A program made the position numbers and the translations under genes. This document shows, piece by piece, positions 1 through 7,737 of a stretch of DNA of 13,523 nucleotides. Positions within the stretch are counted from its first letter, which is position 1; every line of letters begins with the position of its first letter. The DNA is from Acidobacteriaceae bacterium (GTDB lineage Bacteria > Acidobacteriota > Terriglobia > Terriglobales > Acidobacteriaceae): the NCBI GenBank assembly GCA_030040395.1, contig JASHTU010000662.1, positions 1 through 13,523 on the forward strand. Direction: 5' to 3'. A model generated the notes under the pieces. It worked only from the letters and a program-made list of their open reading frames with translations, was not told where the DNA came from and ran no database searches.

Positions 1-1
1 T

Positions 2-277
2 GCCGACAAGGGCTATGATTCGGACAAGATCGTCGAGCACGTAGAAGAGACGATGCAGGCCAAAGCCGTGATTCCGCCACGCTCTAACCGCAAACAGCAA
101 CGGGAGTATGACAGAACCTTGTACAAGCTGCGTAACCGAATCGAACGCTGCTTCAGCAAACTCAAATGTTTCCGTCGCTTTGCCACTCGCTACGAGAAAT
201 CCAAAACATCTTTCCAGGCTCTCGTCGCCCTAGCCTGTTCCTGGATCACACTGCAGCTATATGTCGATACGGCCTAG
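2..277 (+). CDS. IS5-family transposase, C-terminal 91 residues (5' end outside window)
   Basis: DDE transposase that would cut and paste its insertion sequence. Only the C-terminal part is visible; the reading frame is open from base 2 to the TAG stop, so it continues off the left edge. The fragment opens with Ala-Asp-Lys-Gly-Tyr-Asp-Ser, the block that usually follows the second catalytic Asp region in IS5-type enzymes. It then shows the IS4/IS5 signature Y-x2-R-x3-E-x6-K exactly (Tyr41, Arg44, Glu48, Lys55 of the visible part); Glu48 is the third catalytic acid. The tail rich in Phe, Leu, Ala and Trp is typical of the family's last helix. No obvious damage is seen, but whether the whole element is intact cannot be judged. 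The right inverted repeat could not be placed with confidence, because the left end is not in the window. Family call sure, subgroup not. Confidence 0.9.
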   Translation, partial: ADKGYDSDKIVEHVEETMQAKAVIPPRSNRKQQREYDRTLYKLRNRIERCFSKLKCFRRFATRYEKSKTSFQALVALACSWITLQLYVDTA

Positions 278-710
278 TCATTTTGTAATCGCTCCCAATG
301 AACTTGGGCGCCCCAGCGTCCCGATTTTGGGACCTCGGAAACCACGAATCTACGCGCTCAAGGCGCCAGGGCGGGTCATGGCCGCCATCCCGGACCGCCG
401 GCTTTTTGCCGCTGCTTCGCAGCCACCTCTGCCTGGGGTGGCGTCGAAAACGGGGCAAAACGCCCAAAAATGGGTAGTAAGTCCTTATTATTGAAGATTT
501 TAGAATCTAACTCCTTTATTATCAAGAATTTAGACCCAGTACTAAATAGTATAACTGATTGCAAACAAACCACTTAACCCCTGAAGGGTGGGGGGTAGGG
601 GGGTAACTGAAAAGTAATTTGTGCGCCGGTTCAGTCCGCGGCCGAAGCCGCGCCACCGGCGCTGATCCGGCGCCACGGATCCCTGAGTTCTGAGTTCTGA
701 TCTCTGCTCA
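278..710. other. Gene-free interval with A+T-rich patch, imperfect direct repeat and G-run
   Basis: I see no credible gene here. From about 473 to 580 the sequence turns strongly A+T-rich, unlike the GC-rich surroundings. Inside it, 482-504 and 512-534 are imperfect direct repeats (17 of 23 bases identical, 30 bp apart, both starting TCCTT and ending TTTAGA). Right after the patch, 586-603 is almost pure G (GGG, G6, G6 separated by T and TA). A short hairpin at 318-333 (GTCCC, six bases, GGGAC) belongs to a motif that recurs near 9813. The interval may be the scar of insertion events next to the IS end, or a dispersed non-coding element of this genome; which one cannot be told from one copy. 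Confidence 0.5.
291..311. repeat. Small hairpin just after the transposase stop
   Basis: The arms CCCAA and TTGGG are separated by five bases. They are extended by one mismatch and a GC/GC pair at the base of the stem. The hairpin lies 14 bp past the transposase stop and could end the transposase transcript or belong to the element's right end. There is no T-run after it, so a normal intrinsic terminator is not supported. Confidence 0.35.
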
Positions 711-1496
711 TCACCGCCGGCTGTTAATCTTGGCCAGCAGCCGCAGCATCTCCAGGTACAGCCACACCAGCGTCACCATGATGCCGAAGGCGGCGTACCA
801 CTCCATGTACTTAGGGGCGCCCATGTGTACGCCCTGCTCCACGAAAGCGAAATCGAGCACCAGGTTGAGAGCGGCGATGGCGACCACGAAGAGGCTGAAG
901 GCGATGCCGATGGGACCCCCGCCATTGACTGTGGCGAAATGGACGCCGAAGAAGCCAAGGATCATTTCCGCGAAATAGAAAAGCATGATCCCGCCCGTTG
1001 CGGCCACCACGCCGAGTGCGAACCGCTGCGTCACGCGGATCAGACCGGAACGATAGGCCACGAGGAGCACGAAAAGGGTCCCGAAGGTCAGGCCCACGGC
1101 TTCCAAGGCGACCCCGGGGTAGCGCACGTCCACCACCGCGGAGACCCCGCCCAGCACGAGGCCCTCAAGCAGCGCATAAATGGGCGCGGTGGCCGCCGAC
1201 CACTCCTTTTTGAAAATGGTCACAAAGGCCACAATCAGCCCGCCGAACGTGCCCAGCACCAGCAGCGGCCCCACCACCGCCATGTTGTGTGACTGGACAT
1301 AAAGGTTCCACACCCATGCCGCAGTGGCCAGCGCGCACAGCAGCAGAATGCCGGTCTTGTTCACTGTGCCGCTCAAAGTCATGCGCGATGCCGCGTCCAC
1401 GGCGCCGTAAGGAACCCCGTAGCCGTATTGGCCTTGCGCCACATCGCGGAAGGTGTTTTCGCCAAGAGCGGGATTCGCAGTCTTCATCAGGGGCAT
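711..1496 (-). CDS. Bax inhibitor-1/YccA family membrane protein
   Basis: Inner-membrane protein of the BI-1/YccA (TMBIM-like) superfamily. Bacterial members include YccA, which modulates the FtsH protease, and YetJ, a pH-sensitive calcium leak channel; the role of this copy is unknown. The protein is almost entirely hydrophobic helices, about seven, after a polar N-terminal stretch of about 35 residues containing Asn-Pro-Ala-Leu-x-Glu-Asn-Thr-Phe, typical of the YccA-like branch. It ends with a hydrophobic helix (WLYLEMLRLLA) and a short basic tail. Length is 261 residues, normal for the branch. I chose the ATG at 1494-1496 because GGAG sits six bases before it. An in-frame ATG at 1506-1508 (265 residues) has no ribosome binding site. 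Transcribed alone; the pfkB-type gene upstream is on the same strand, 184-196 bp away depending on the start. Confidence 0.88.
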   Translation of the reverse strand: MPLMKTANPALGENTFRDVAQGQYGYGVPYGAVDAASRMTLSGTVNKTGILLLCALATAAWVWNLYVQSHNMAVVGPLLVLGTFGGLIVAFVTIFKKEWSAATAPIYALLEGLVLGGVSAVVDVRYPGVALEAVGLTFGTLFVLLVAYRSGLIRVTQRFALGVVAATGGIMLFYFAEMILGFFGVHFATVNGGGPIGIAFSLFVVAIAALNLVLDFAFVEQGVHMGAPKYMEWYAAFGIMVTLVWLYLEMLRLLAKINSRR

Positions 1497-1692
1497 GAAA
1501 TTCTCCATTTGCGCAATGCGGCTCGGAATTCGACCAACGCCGATCGGGAAATCGGAGCCGTTTCTTCCATTCTAAATCCCTCGGGAAAGAATCGCCGGCG
1601 GCCAGGACAGCCGGCATGGAAGAAGAATCGAGATTATTCCATGGCGACGGGCGCAATTTTTTCGGAACTCGTGAGCACGCGCGTCGCCAACG

Positions 1693-2730
1693 TCATCGCA
1701 TGAGCTCCTGATCGACGGATTTCAAGCCATGCTTAGCGTATCGTTTTGCGCCATCGTAGTGCGCAACCGCCGCCATCAGGCCCTCGATCTCCGCCACCGG
1801 CCGGATGCCGCCGCGCGCTCCCGCCGACATGCAGTTCGCCGCCGCCGCCGCGCAGGAGAAATCGAGCTGGCGCTCCAGCGGCCACTCCCTAAGCAATCCG
1901 TAAATAAATCCGGCATGGAAAATGTCGCCGGCCCCCGTGGTGTCCACCACCGGTACGCGATAGGCGGGGTTGTAAAGCATTTGTTTGCCATCCCACGCCA
2001 GCACACCGTCTTCGCCAAGCGTGGCCGCGGCAAGCCGGCATCCGTACCGGGCCTTCATACCGCGCAAAGCGCGTTCCAAGTTGGGTTCGTTCATCAGGCG
2101 GCCGGGAAAGTCCCGGCTCACGATGAGGTAATCGATGTTTTCGATGAGCTCTTCCACGCCCGGATACAGCTCGTCGAGATCGGCGACCGCGGGAATGCCG
2201 GCCGCGTGCGCCCAGCTTGCCGCCAACGTGGCCGCGGCAGTGTCGTGCCCATCCACGTGGAGCACGCGCGCGTTCTCGATCCAGGAGCGGTCAAGCTCCT
2301 CGGGCCGCAAGGTCATCTGCTCCTGCCTCCGGCAAAGCACCGTGCGCTCGCCGCCCGCATCCACGAGAATCAGCGACTGCGGGCTAACGCCTTCGGGAAC
2401 GGCAATCAGCCGCGCCTCCACGCCCGCGCGCTCAAAGGCCTCGCGATGCAGGCGCGCCGCGTCGTCGTCGCCTACCTTGCCCACGTAGCGCGTGGAGAGG
2501 CCCCATGACTGGCACGCAATAACAGTGGTCGCCGTTTGCCCGCCCGGCATAAAGCTGGCTTCGCTGTACTCGGTCTTCGAACCGCGCACGGGAAACTGAG
2601 GCAGCGGAATAAGCGTGTCGGCAGCGTTAAGACCCACGCCCACGAGATCGACTTTCCGCAGCCCGGGTGCCTCGACGGTCGTTGCGGCGCGCATCAACCC
2701 AGTTTTGGCCCCATTGTCGGCCTCGGTCAT
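1693..2730 (-). CDS. PfkB-family carbohydrate kinase
   Basis: Cytoplasmic ATP-dependent sugar (or nucleoside) kinase of the ribokinase/PfkB family. The N-terminal strand VDLVGVGLNAADTLI is followed by a Gly-Gly-Gln turn typical of the substrate lid region (PGGQTATT, about residues 62-69). Signature 2 is complete near residues 263-269 as Asp-Thr-Thr-Gly-Ala-Gly-Asp, which gives the anion hole and the catalytic Asp269. Length 345 residues, slightly longer than ribokinase because of a polar N-terminal extension. The start used is the ATG at 2728-2730. An in-frame ATG at 2773-2775 would add 15 residues that look unlike the family, and neither start has a convincing Shine-Dalgarno. A TACAAT box six bases before the ATG suggests a leaderless message. 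Substrate cannot be read from sequence; the CRRQEQMTLRPEEL stretch resembles poorly characterised sugar kinases. Divergent from lysA. Confidence 0.88.
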   Translation of the reverse strand: MTEADNGAKTGLMRAATTVEAPGLRKVDLVGVGLNAADTLIPLPQFPVRGSKTEYSEASFMPGGQTATTVIACQSWGLSTRYVGKVGDDDAARLHREAFERAGVEARLIAVPEGVSPQSLILVDAGGERTVLCRRQEQMTLRPEELDRSWIENARVLHVDGHDTAAATLAASWAHAAGIPAVADLDELYPGVEELIENIDYLIVSRDFPGRLMNEPNLERALRGMKARYGCRLAAATLGEDGVLAWDGKQMLYNPAYRVPVVDTTGAGDIFHAGFIYGLLREWPLERQLDFSCAAAAANCMSAGARGGIRPVAEIEGLMAAVAHYDGAKRYAKHGLKSVDQELMR

Positions 2731-2742
2731 TGCCCCATTGTA
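2731..2742 (-). promoter_or_regulatory. Possible -10 box giving a leaderless pfkB-type message
   Basis: On the minus strand TACAAT (plus-strand 2737-2742) is followed by six bases and then the chosen ATG. Transcription would therefore begin at or next to the start codon. No recognisable -35 box is present at 16-18 bp. The call rests on the hexamer and its geometry only. Confidence 0.3.
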
Positions 2743-2822
2743 ACGGGCCTTCGCGGCGCCATCGCTCCGGTGCATAAATGCTGTAGGCTCAAATAGAGTT
2801 TTTTCTCTTCGGGAGTAGGCTT

Positions 2823-4100
2823 GTGGGCCAGCCAGCTTTCGCGCGCCCGTTTCACCGTCCGCAAAGGGGCGCGGCGCTCCACTGCGGCAAAGTCTCGCTG
2901 GAATCTCTTGCCCGCCGCTTTGGCACGCCGCTTTATGTCTATTCCGCGGATCAAATCGCCGAGCGGTCGGCGCTCTTTCAAGCCGCGTTTGCTGGCCGGG
3001 AACACTTGCTGTGCTACGCCGTCAAAGCCAATTCCGCACTAGCCATTCTCAAACTGCTTGCCGGCCGTGGCGCGGGTTTCGACATTGTCTCCGGCGGAGA
3101 ACTGGAGCGCGTGCTGGCTGCCGCGCCCGAAGCTGCCGGGCGCGTGGTCTTTTCCGGCGTCGGCAAAACCGCCGCGGAGATCGACCTGGCTCTCGACGCG
3201 GCGATCCTCGCCTTCAACGTGGAGAGCGAAGCCGAGTTGCACCTGCTCGCGGAGCGCGCGCGGAAGCATAAACGGCGGGCGCGTTTTGCCTTGCGCGTCA
3301 ACCCCGATGTTTTCGCCGATACCCACCCGTATATCTCCACCGGGCTTCGCGAGCATAAGTTCGGCATCGATATTCGTCAGGCACCCAAGATCTACAAGAA
3401 CGCGGCTGCGAACCGCTGGCTCCAGGCCTTCGGGGTGAGCGTGCACATCGGCTCGCAGATTCGCTCCGCGGAGCCGTTCGGGGCGGCGATGGAGCGGGTG
3501 GGCAAACTGGTCGCGCAGCTCGCCCCCGAAGGCGTTGCGCTTGAGGCCGTGGATGCGGGCGGAGGGCTGGGGATTGACTATCATGCCCCCGGCTTCGATG
3601 CAGCGAGCAAAGTGGCGGAGTACGCCGCGGCCATCGAAAGCGCTCTGGCCGGGTTCAAAGGCAGGCTGCTCATCGAGCCGGGTCGCTTTGTGGTCGCGCA
3701 AGCCGGCGCGCTGGTGACGCGGGTGCTCTACGTGAAGCGCAACGGGAAGAAAACCTTTGTGATCACCGACGCGGCCATGAACGACCTCATTCGGCCCGCG
3801 CTTTATCAGGCCCATCATGAGATCGCGCCGGTTCGCCTGCGAGCAGGCCAACCGCGTCCCGTGGATGTCGTGGGACCGGTGTGTGAGTCAGGAGATTTTT
3901 TTGCGCGCGACCGCATCCTGGCCCCCGTCAGACCCGGAGACCTGCTGGCGCTCCTCGACGCCGGAGCCTACGGCATGGCGCAAAGTTCCAACTACAATAC
4001 GCGGCCCCGCGCCGCCGAGGTTCTGGTGGAAGGCGCGCAGGCGCGTCTCATCCGGCGCCGGGAAACAATTTCGGACCTGCTGGCGCCCGAAAGCATCTAA
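2823..4100 (+). CDS. lysA: Diaminopimelate decarboxylase (LysA)
   Basis: PLP-dependent enzyme that converts meso-diaminopimelate to L-lysine and CO2, the last step of the DAP pathway. It is a fold-type III decarboxylase of 425 residues, the normal length. Lys68 in CYAVKANS is the expected Schiff-base lysine. HIGSQ (208-212) and GGGLG (246-250) contact the cofactor, and EPGR (285-288) binds its phosphate. CESGD (354-358) carries the cysteine and acidic residues that complete the partner subunit's active site in the dimer. GAYGMAQSSNYN (381-392) is the conserved C-terminal substrate motif. The start is GTG at 2823, with GGGAG at 2811-2815 placed seven bases before it. Only 92 bp separate it from the divergent kinase start, so promoters must overlap there. 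The next gene follows after 24 bp, suggesting one transcript. Confidence 0.96.
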   Translation: MGQPAFARPFHRPQRGAALHCGKVSLESLARRFGTPLYVYSADQIAERSALFQAAFAGREHLLCYAVKANSALAILKLLAGRGAGFDIVSGGELERVLAAAPEAAGRVVFSGVGKTAAEIDLALDAAILAFNVESEAELHLLAERARKHKRRARFALRVNPDVFADTHPYISTGLREHKFGIDIRQAPKIYKNAAANRWLQAFGVSVHIGSQIRSAEPFGAAMERVGKLVAQLAPEGVALEAVDAGGGLGIDYHAPGFDAASKVAEYAAAIESALAGFKGRLLIEPGRFVVAQAGALVTRVLYVKRNGKKTFVITDAAMNDLIRPALYQAHHEIAPVRLRAGQPRPVDVVGPVCESGDFFARDRILAPVRPGDLLALLDAGAYGMAQSSNYNTRPRAAEVLVEGAQARLIRRRETISDLLAPESI

Positions 4101-4124
4101 ACCCGCGGAGGGGTGCGCCGGGGC

Positions 4125-4742
4125 ATGCTCTCGCAACTTGCAGCCAAATTCCGGGCCACGACGCTGGTATACCAGTTCAGCGGCCCGCGCGAGCGTTGGC
4201 GGGTGGAGGGTCGCACCTCACGGGAAGCGTGGATCCGCGCCAGCCAAAGCTCCATCGTTCTGCTGTTTGCTGCCGACGGCCAGCGGCGACGGCGCTTCCT
4301 GGGCTTCCTGCGCTCCGGCTTTCTCGGCTATTTTCTTGTCCGCGAGGGTCAGTGTATCGGTTACGGATGGTGCGCGCCCCCGGGCAGCGGCAGCCCACCC
4401 CATCTGCCGCGCGGGGCGGGAGGCTTGGGCGCGTATTGGATCTTCGATTGTTGTGCCCGCGAAGAAACTTGCGGGCGGGGATCGTGTCCACAACTCTTGG
4501 CGCATCTCGTCACCTTCGCCTACGCGCGCGAATCGAATCCTCTCCTTCTTTGCGAAATGCAGCCTGAAAATCTGGCCTGGCGGCAGGCGGCCCTCCTGGC
4601 CGGATTCACTCCGCTAGGCGTTCTGACGGCATACCAGTTGTGGATCCCCGGCGTCGGCGGTGTTGCCATCAGCGGAGTCTGGCGCCGCGACGCAGTTCAC
4701 TCCCCGGCAATGGCGCCGGTGGAATCCTTGCTCAGGCGTTGA
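4125..4742 (+). CDS. GNAT-fold N-acetyltransferase-like protein
   Basis: Probable acetyl-CoA-dependent acetyltransferase of the GNAT superfamily; substrate unknown. About 205 residues. The order of elements fits the fold: a strand with GYFLVREGQCIGYGWC, a second strand AYWIFDCCA, then a short Gly-rich turn (Cys-Gly-Arg-Gly-Ser-Cys) where the acetyl-CoA pyrophosphate loop belongs. A helix (PQLLAHLVTFAYAR) follows, then the C-terminal pattern PLLLCEMQPENLAWRQAALLAGFTPLG, the usual 'N-x-x-S/W-x-x-x-x-x-x-x-GF' end of GNAT domains. The loop is shorter than the canonical Q/R-x-x-G-x-G/A, so activity is not certain. GGAGGGG (4107-4113) lies 11 bases before the ATG at 4125. An in-frame GTG at 4113 overlaps that site and is less likely. 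It sits 24 bp behind lysA and is probably cotranscribed. Confidence 0.7.
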   Translation: MLSQLAAKFRATTLVYQFSGPRERWRVEGRTSREAWIRASQSSIVLLFAADGQRRRRFLGFLRSGFLGYFLVREGQCIGYGWCAPPGSGSPPHLPRGAGGLGAYWIFDCCAREETCGRGSCPQLLAHLVTFAYARESNPLLLCEMQPENLAWRQAALLAGFTPLGVLTAYQLWIPGVGGVAISGVWRRDAVHSPAMAPVESLLRR

Positions 4743-4904
4743 CGCGCGGGCAAAGCCTGAATTTCGTCCATCATCTCGCACGCCAACCGTCACCCCCACG
4801 CCACTGCTGCCCGAAAACCGTCCTTCAGGCAATTAAACTCGCCGTCCGGCAATCCTTCCCTTTCTGAGCCCCATCTAATTGATCAAGGGGGAGCGAGGAT
4901 AGGT

Positions 4905-6023
4905 ATGTCCAGGCACGGAATCCCGATTGGCCGGATCTACGGCATCTCCATCGATCTCGATTTCTCCTGGTTCCTGATCGTTGGCCTGCTTGCATGGATG
5001 CTTGCCGACAGCTATTTCCCCACCGAGTTTCCGGGCTGGACTCCGAGCCAGTACTGGCTCATCGGCGTCGTCACCGCCGTCATGCTTTTTGTCAGTGTTC
5101 TCATTCATGAGCTTGCCCACTCGGTCGTCGCCCAGCATTACGGCATTCCCGTTCCCCGCATCACACTCTTTCTCTTTGGCGGCGTCTCGCAAATCGCCTC
5201 CGAGCCCCCGGCCCCCGGCGAGGAGTTCTGGATCGCCTTCGTCGGGCCGGTGACCAGCATCGCCTTGGCAGCCTTCTTCTGGGAGATCGAGCCCTTGTTC
5301 GCAAACGGCCAGCCGGTCTACGCGCTCGTCACCTATTTGGCCCTCATCAACCTCATCCTGGCGCTCTTCAATCTCATTCCCGGCTTCCCTCTGGATGGCG
5401 GCCGCGTCTTTCGCGCCATCGTCTGGCGCGCCACCCGCAACTACCACCGTGCTACCGTCGCCGCCGGCGTGTCCGGACGCTTCTTCGGCTTCGTCATGAT
5501 CTTCTATGGCGTCTGGCGGGCCCTCACCGGCGACATCGGCGATGGCATCTGGATCGCCCTCATCGGCTGGTTCCTCGAAAGCGCCGCCGGCAGCCAGTTG
5601 CAGCAGGAGACCGTTAAAACCCTTCTTGACGGCCACCGGGTCATAGACGCCATGGAGCGCAATTTTGTCCAGGTCCCCGGTTACGTCTCTGTCCAGGACC
5701 TCGTCGATCAGGGCTTGACCCCGGCCAAATCTCGCTTCGCCATCGTCACCGCGTCCGGCGCTCCTGCAGGCATGGTCACCTTTTCCGGTATTCGCGAAGT
5801 TCCCCGGCAGGATTGGCCCAGCACACCGGCCTCGCAAATTATGATTCCTTTTCAAGAACTGGCCACGACTCAACCCGACACGGTCCTGTGGTCCGCGCTC
5901 GAGAAAATGGGGCGCGACGGCGTCAACCAGCTCCCCGTCCTCGACGCCAACGGTGTCGTTGGCGTGCTGTCGCGCGAAGACATTGTGCATTACCTGTCCG
6001 GATTGCGGGCCATCGCGGCCTAA
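4905..6023 (+). CDS. Site-2-protease (M50) family membrane metalloprotease with CBS domains
   Basis: Polytopic inner-membrane zinc protease that cuts substrates within the membrane, as in regulated intramembrane proteolysis. Length 372 residues. The zinc motif His68-Glu69-Leu-Ala-His72 lies in a hydrophobic helix. The second metal-site motif NLIPGFPLDGG (156-166) supplies Asp164. The N-terminal half has about six membrane segments, starting with ISIDLDFSWFLIVGLLAWML as in the SpoIVFB-like group. From about residue 235 the protein is soluble and contains a CBS pair: a weak first half (RVIDAMERNFVQVPGYVSVQDLV) and a clear second half ending NQLPVLDANGVVGVLSREDIVHYL. CBS pairs usually sense adenine nucleotides and would gate the protease. 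The ATG has AGGA five bases upstream. It lies 84 bp before the HtrA gene on the same strand, suggesting a shared envelope-proteolysis role. Natural substrate unknown. Confidence 0.93.
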   Translation: MSRHGIPIGRIYGISIDLDFSWFLIVGLLAWMLADSYFPTEFPGWTPSQYWLIGVVTAVMLFVSVLIHELAHSVVAQHYGIPVPRITLFLFGGVSQIASEPPAPGEEFWIAFVGPVTSIALAAFFWEIEPLFANGQPVYALVTYLALINLILALFNLIPGFPLDGGRVFRAIVWRATRNYHRATVAAGVSGRFFGFVMIFYGVWRALTGDIGDGIWIALIGWFLESAAGSQLQQETVKTLLDGHRVIDAMERNFVQVPGYVSVQDLVDQGLTPAKSRFAIVTASGAPAGMVTFSGIREVPRQDWPSTPASQIMIPFQELATTQPDTVLWSALEKMGRDGVNQLPVLDANGVVGVLSREDIVHYLSGLRAIAA

Positions 6024-6107
6024 CGCCTCTCCATCCGGCATCCAACACTCAAGAAGGAGCTTGGCGCATTCACCGCTCGAACGTCGGTAGAAATAGGAGG
6101 AAGAAAC

Positions 6108-7613
6108 ATGAATTATCCGCGAAGAAGCTTTCCCTATTGGACCCTTATGGTAGTTGCAGCTGCTCTTGTTTTTGGAGGCTTGGTCCGCGCCGGCGTCCTG
6201 CATTTGCCCGGCTATCGGATCCACGCCGCCCCGGCGGTTACGGTCCAGGAAGCGCAAGCCGCGCCGCCGGTCAGCTTGGCCGGCTTCAAAAACGGCTTTG
6301 CCTCCGTCATCGATCCCGCCCTCCCCGCCGTGGTCAATATTTCCTCCACCAAGGTGGTCAAGGAGCAACAGCAGCCAAATATCTTCAGCGACCCCTTCTT
6401 CCGTCAGTTCTTCGGCAACCAATTCGGCCAGCAGCAACAGCAGCAACCCCAAACCGAACACGAGTACAGCCTCGGCTCGGGAGTGATCGTAAACCCTGAC
6501 GGCTACGTCCTCACCAACAACCACGTAGTCTCAGGCGCTTCCGACGTCGAGGTCTACACCCAGAACCACAAAGAATTCAAAGCCAAGGTCATCGGCACTG
6601 ACTCCCGCACCGACATCGCCGTCCTCAAAATCGAAGCCACGGGCTTGCCCACCCTCACCCTGGGCGACTCTTCCAAGCTCAAGGTCGGCGACCTCGTCTT
6701 CGCCATCGGCGACCCCTTCGGCATCGGTGAAACCGCCACCATGGGCATCGTCAGCGCCACCGGCCGCGCCCTTGGCGGAGCCATTGAGCACTATGAGGAT
6801 TTCATCCAGACCGACGCTTCCATCAACCCCGGCAACTCCGGCGGCGCACTCATCGATATTCGCGGCGACATCGTCGGCATCAACACCGCCATCCTCTCCG
6901 GCGGCGGCGGCAATCAGGGCATCGGCTTCGCCATCCCCATTGATCTCGCCCACCACATCATGGACCAGATCGTCGAGCACGGCAAAGTCATTCGCGGTTA
7001 TCTCGGCATCTCCATCCAGCAGGTCAATCCCGACATGGCCAAGGCCTTCGGCTTGAGCCAGGGAGGCGGCGCGCTCGTCGGCGACGTCAGCCCCGACAGC
7101 CCTGCTGCCAAGGCCGGCATCCAGCGCGGCGATATCGTCCTCCAGCTCAACGGAACCCCCGTCACTTCCCCCGACGATCTCAGCCTGCGCGTCTCCGAGA
7201 TGGCCCCCGGCTCCGTGGCCAATCTCCAGGTCTACCGCAACGGCCACACTCAGGAAATCAACGTCACCCTCGGCACATTCCCCGAGAAAGCCGAGACCGC
7301 CGAGACCACCGAAGGTCAGGGACCAGCCGCCCTGAAGGGCCTCCAGGTCCAGAACCTCACTCCCGATATCCGCCAGCAGCTCAACCTGCCCGCCACCGCC
7401 AGCGGCGTTGTGGTCAATCAGGTTGATCCCAGCAGCGCCGCCGCCCAGGCTGGCATCCAGCAGGGCGACGTGATCCAGGAAGTGAACCGCAAGCCGGTCC
7501 ACAACGTCGATGAATATCAGCAGGCCCTCGCCGGAGCCTCCAACCAGCCCATCCTCCTGCTCATTGAACGTGGCGGCGCCACCCTTTTCGTCGTCGTCGA
7601 GCCGCAACAATAA
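6108..7613 (+). CDS. Do/HtrA (DegP/DegQ-like) serine endoprotease
   Basis: Envelope protease and chaperone that degrades misfolded periplasmic proteins. 501 residues, the usual Do-family length. An N-terminal hydrophobic segment (about residues 9-31) is either a signal peptide or a membrane anchor. The trypsin-like domain has the full triad: His139 in TNNHVV, Asp169 in TDIAVLKI and Ser244 in NPGNSGGAL. Two PDZ domains follow, about 295-385 (GYLGISIQQV...) and 405-495 (ALKGLQVQNL...). A Gln-rich stretch (about 108-115) sits in the position of the regulatory LA loop, which in DegP also holds a low-complexity segment. Strong ribosome binding site AGGAGG at 6095-6100, seven bases before ATG. It follows the M50 protease by 84 bp. 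Which paralogue (DegP, DegQ or DegS type) cannot be fixed, but two PDZ domains argue against DegS. Confidence 0.95.
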   Translation: MNYPRRSFPYWTLMVVAAALVFGGLVRAGVLHLPGYRIHAAPAVTVQEAQAAPPVSLAGFKNGFASVIDPALPAVVNISSTKVVKEQQQPNIFSDPFFRQFFGNQFGQQQQQQPQTEHEYSLGSGVIVNPDGYVLTNNHVVSGASDVEVYTQNHKEFKAKVIGTDSRTDIAVLKIEATGLPTLTLGDSSKLKVGDLVFAIGDPFGIGETATMGIVSATGRALGGAIEHYEDFIQTDASINPGNSGGALIDIRGDIVGINTAILSGGGGNQGIGFAIPIDLAHHIMDQIVEHGKVIRGYLGISIQQVNPDMAKAFGLSQGGGALVGDVSPDSPAAKAGIQRGDIVLQLNGTPVTSPDDLSLRVSEMAPGSVANLQVYRNGHTQEINVTLGTFPEKAETAETTEGQGPAALKGLQVQNLTPDIRQQLNLPATASGVVVNQVDPSSAAAQAGIQQGDVIQEVNRKPVHNVDEYQQALAGASNQPILLLIERGGATLFVVVEPQQ

Positions 7614-7737
7614 ACCCAACCCGCCGGCGGCCGCGCTTCGCCATTTTTCCCGCGAACTGCGACCGTCGGCGCTCAACCCCCGCTTCATCCCGCTCCCCGC
7701 GCCCTACCCCGCCCAGCCAACCTTCCCCATCCCCGGA

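Noticed and set aside
586..603. Canonical four-tract G-quadruplex
   Set aside because: Only three separate G runs exist; a four-tract reading needs a zero-length loop, so it is kept only as a G-run.
1729..2508. 259-codon plus-strand frame opposite the PfkB kinase
   Set aside because: Arg/His/Ala-rich shadow of a gene with intact kinase motifs on the minus strand.
3039..3851. 270-codon minus-strand frame opposite lysA
   Set aside because: Antisense to a fully conserved LysA; no recognisable domain.
4755..4840. GCCTGAA and TTCAGGC inverted pair downstream of the GNAT gene
   Set aside because: The arms are only seven bases and about 70 bp apart; likely chance in GC-rich DNA.
4875..6524. 549-codon open frame on the minus strand opposite the M50 protease and the start of htrA
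   Set aside because: Its protein is low-complexity and Asp/Glu/Gly-rich, as expected when C-ending codons are read from the other strand. The plus strand encodes clear families with catalytic motifs.
6531..7688. 385-codon minus-strand frame opposite htrA
   Set aside because: Same codon-bias shadow; no family resemblance, and the opposite strand holds the full HtrA triad and PDZ domains.
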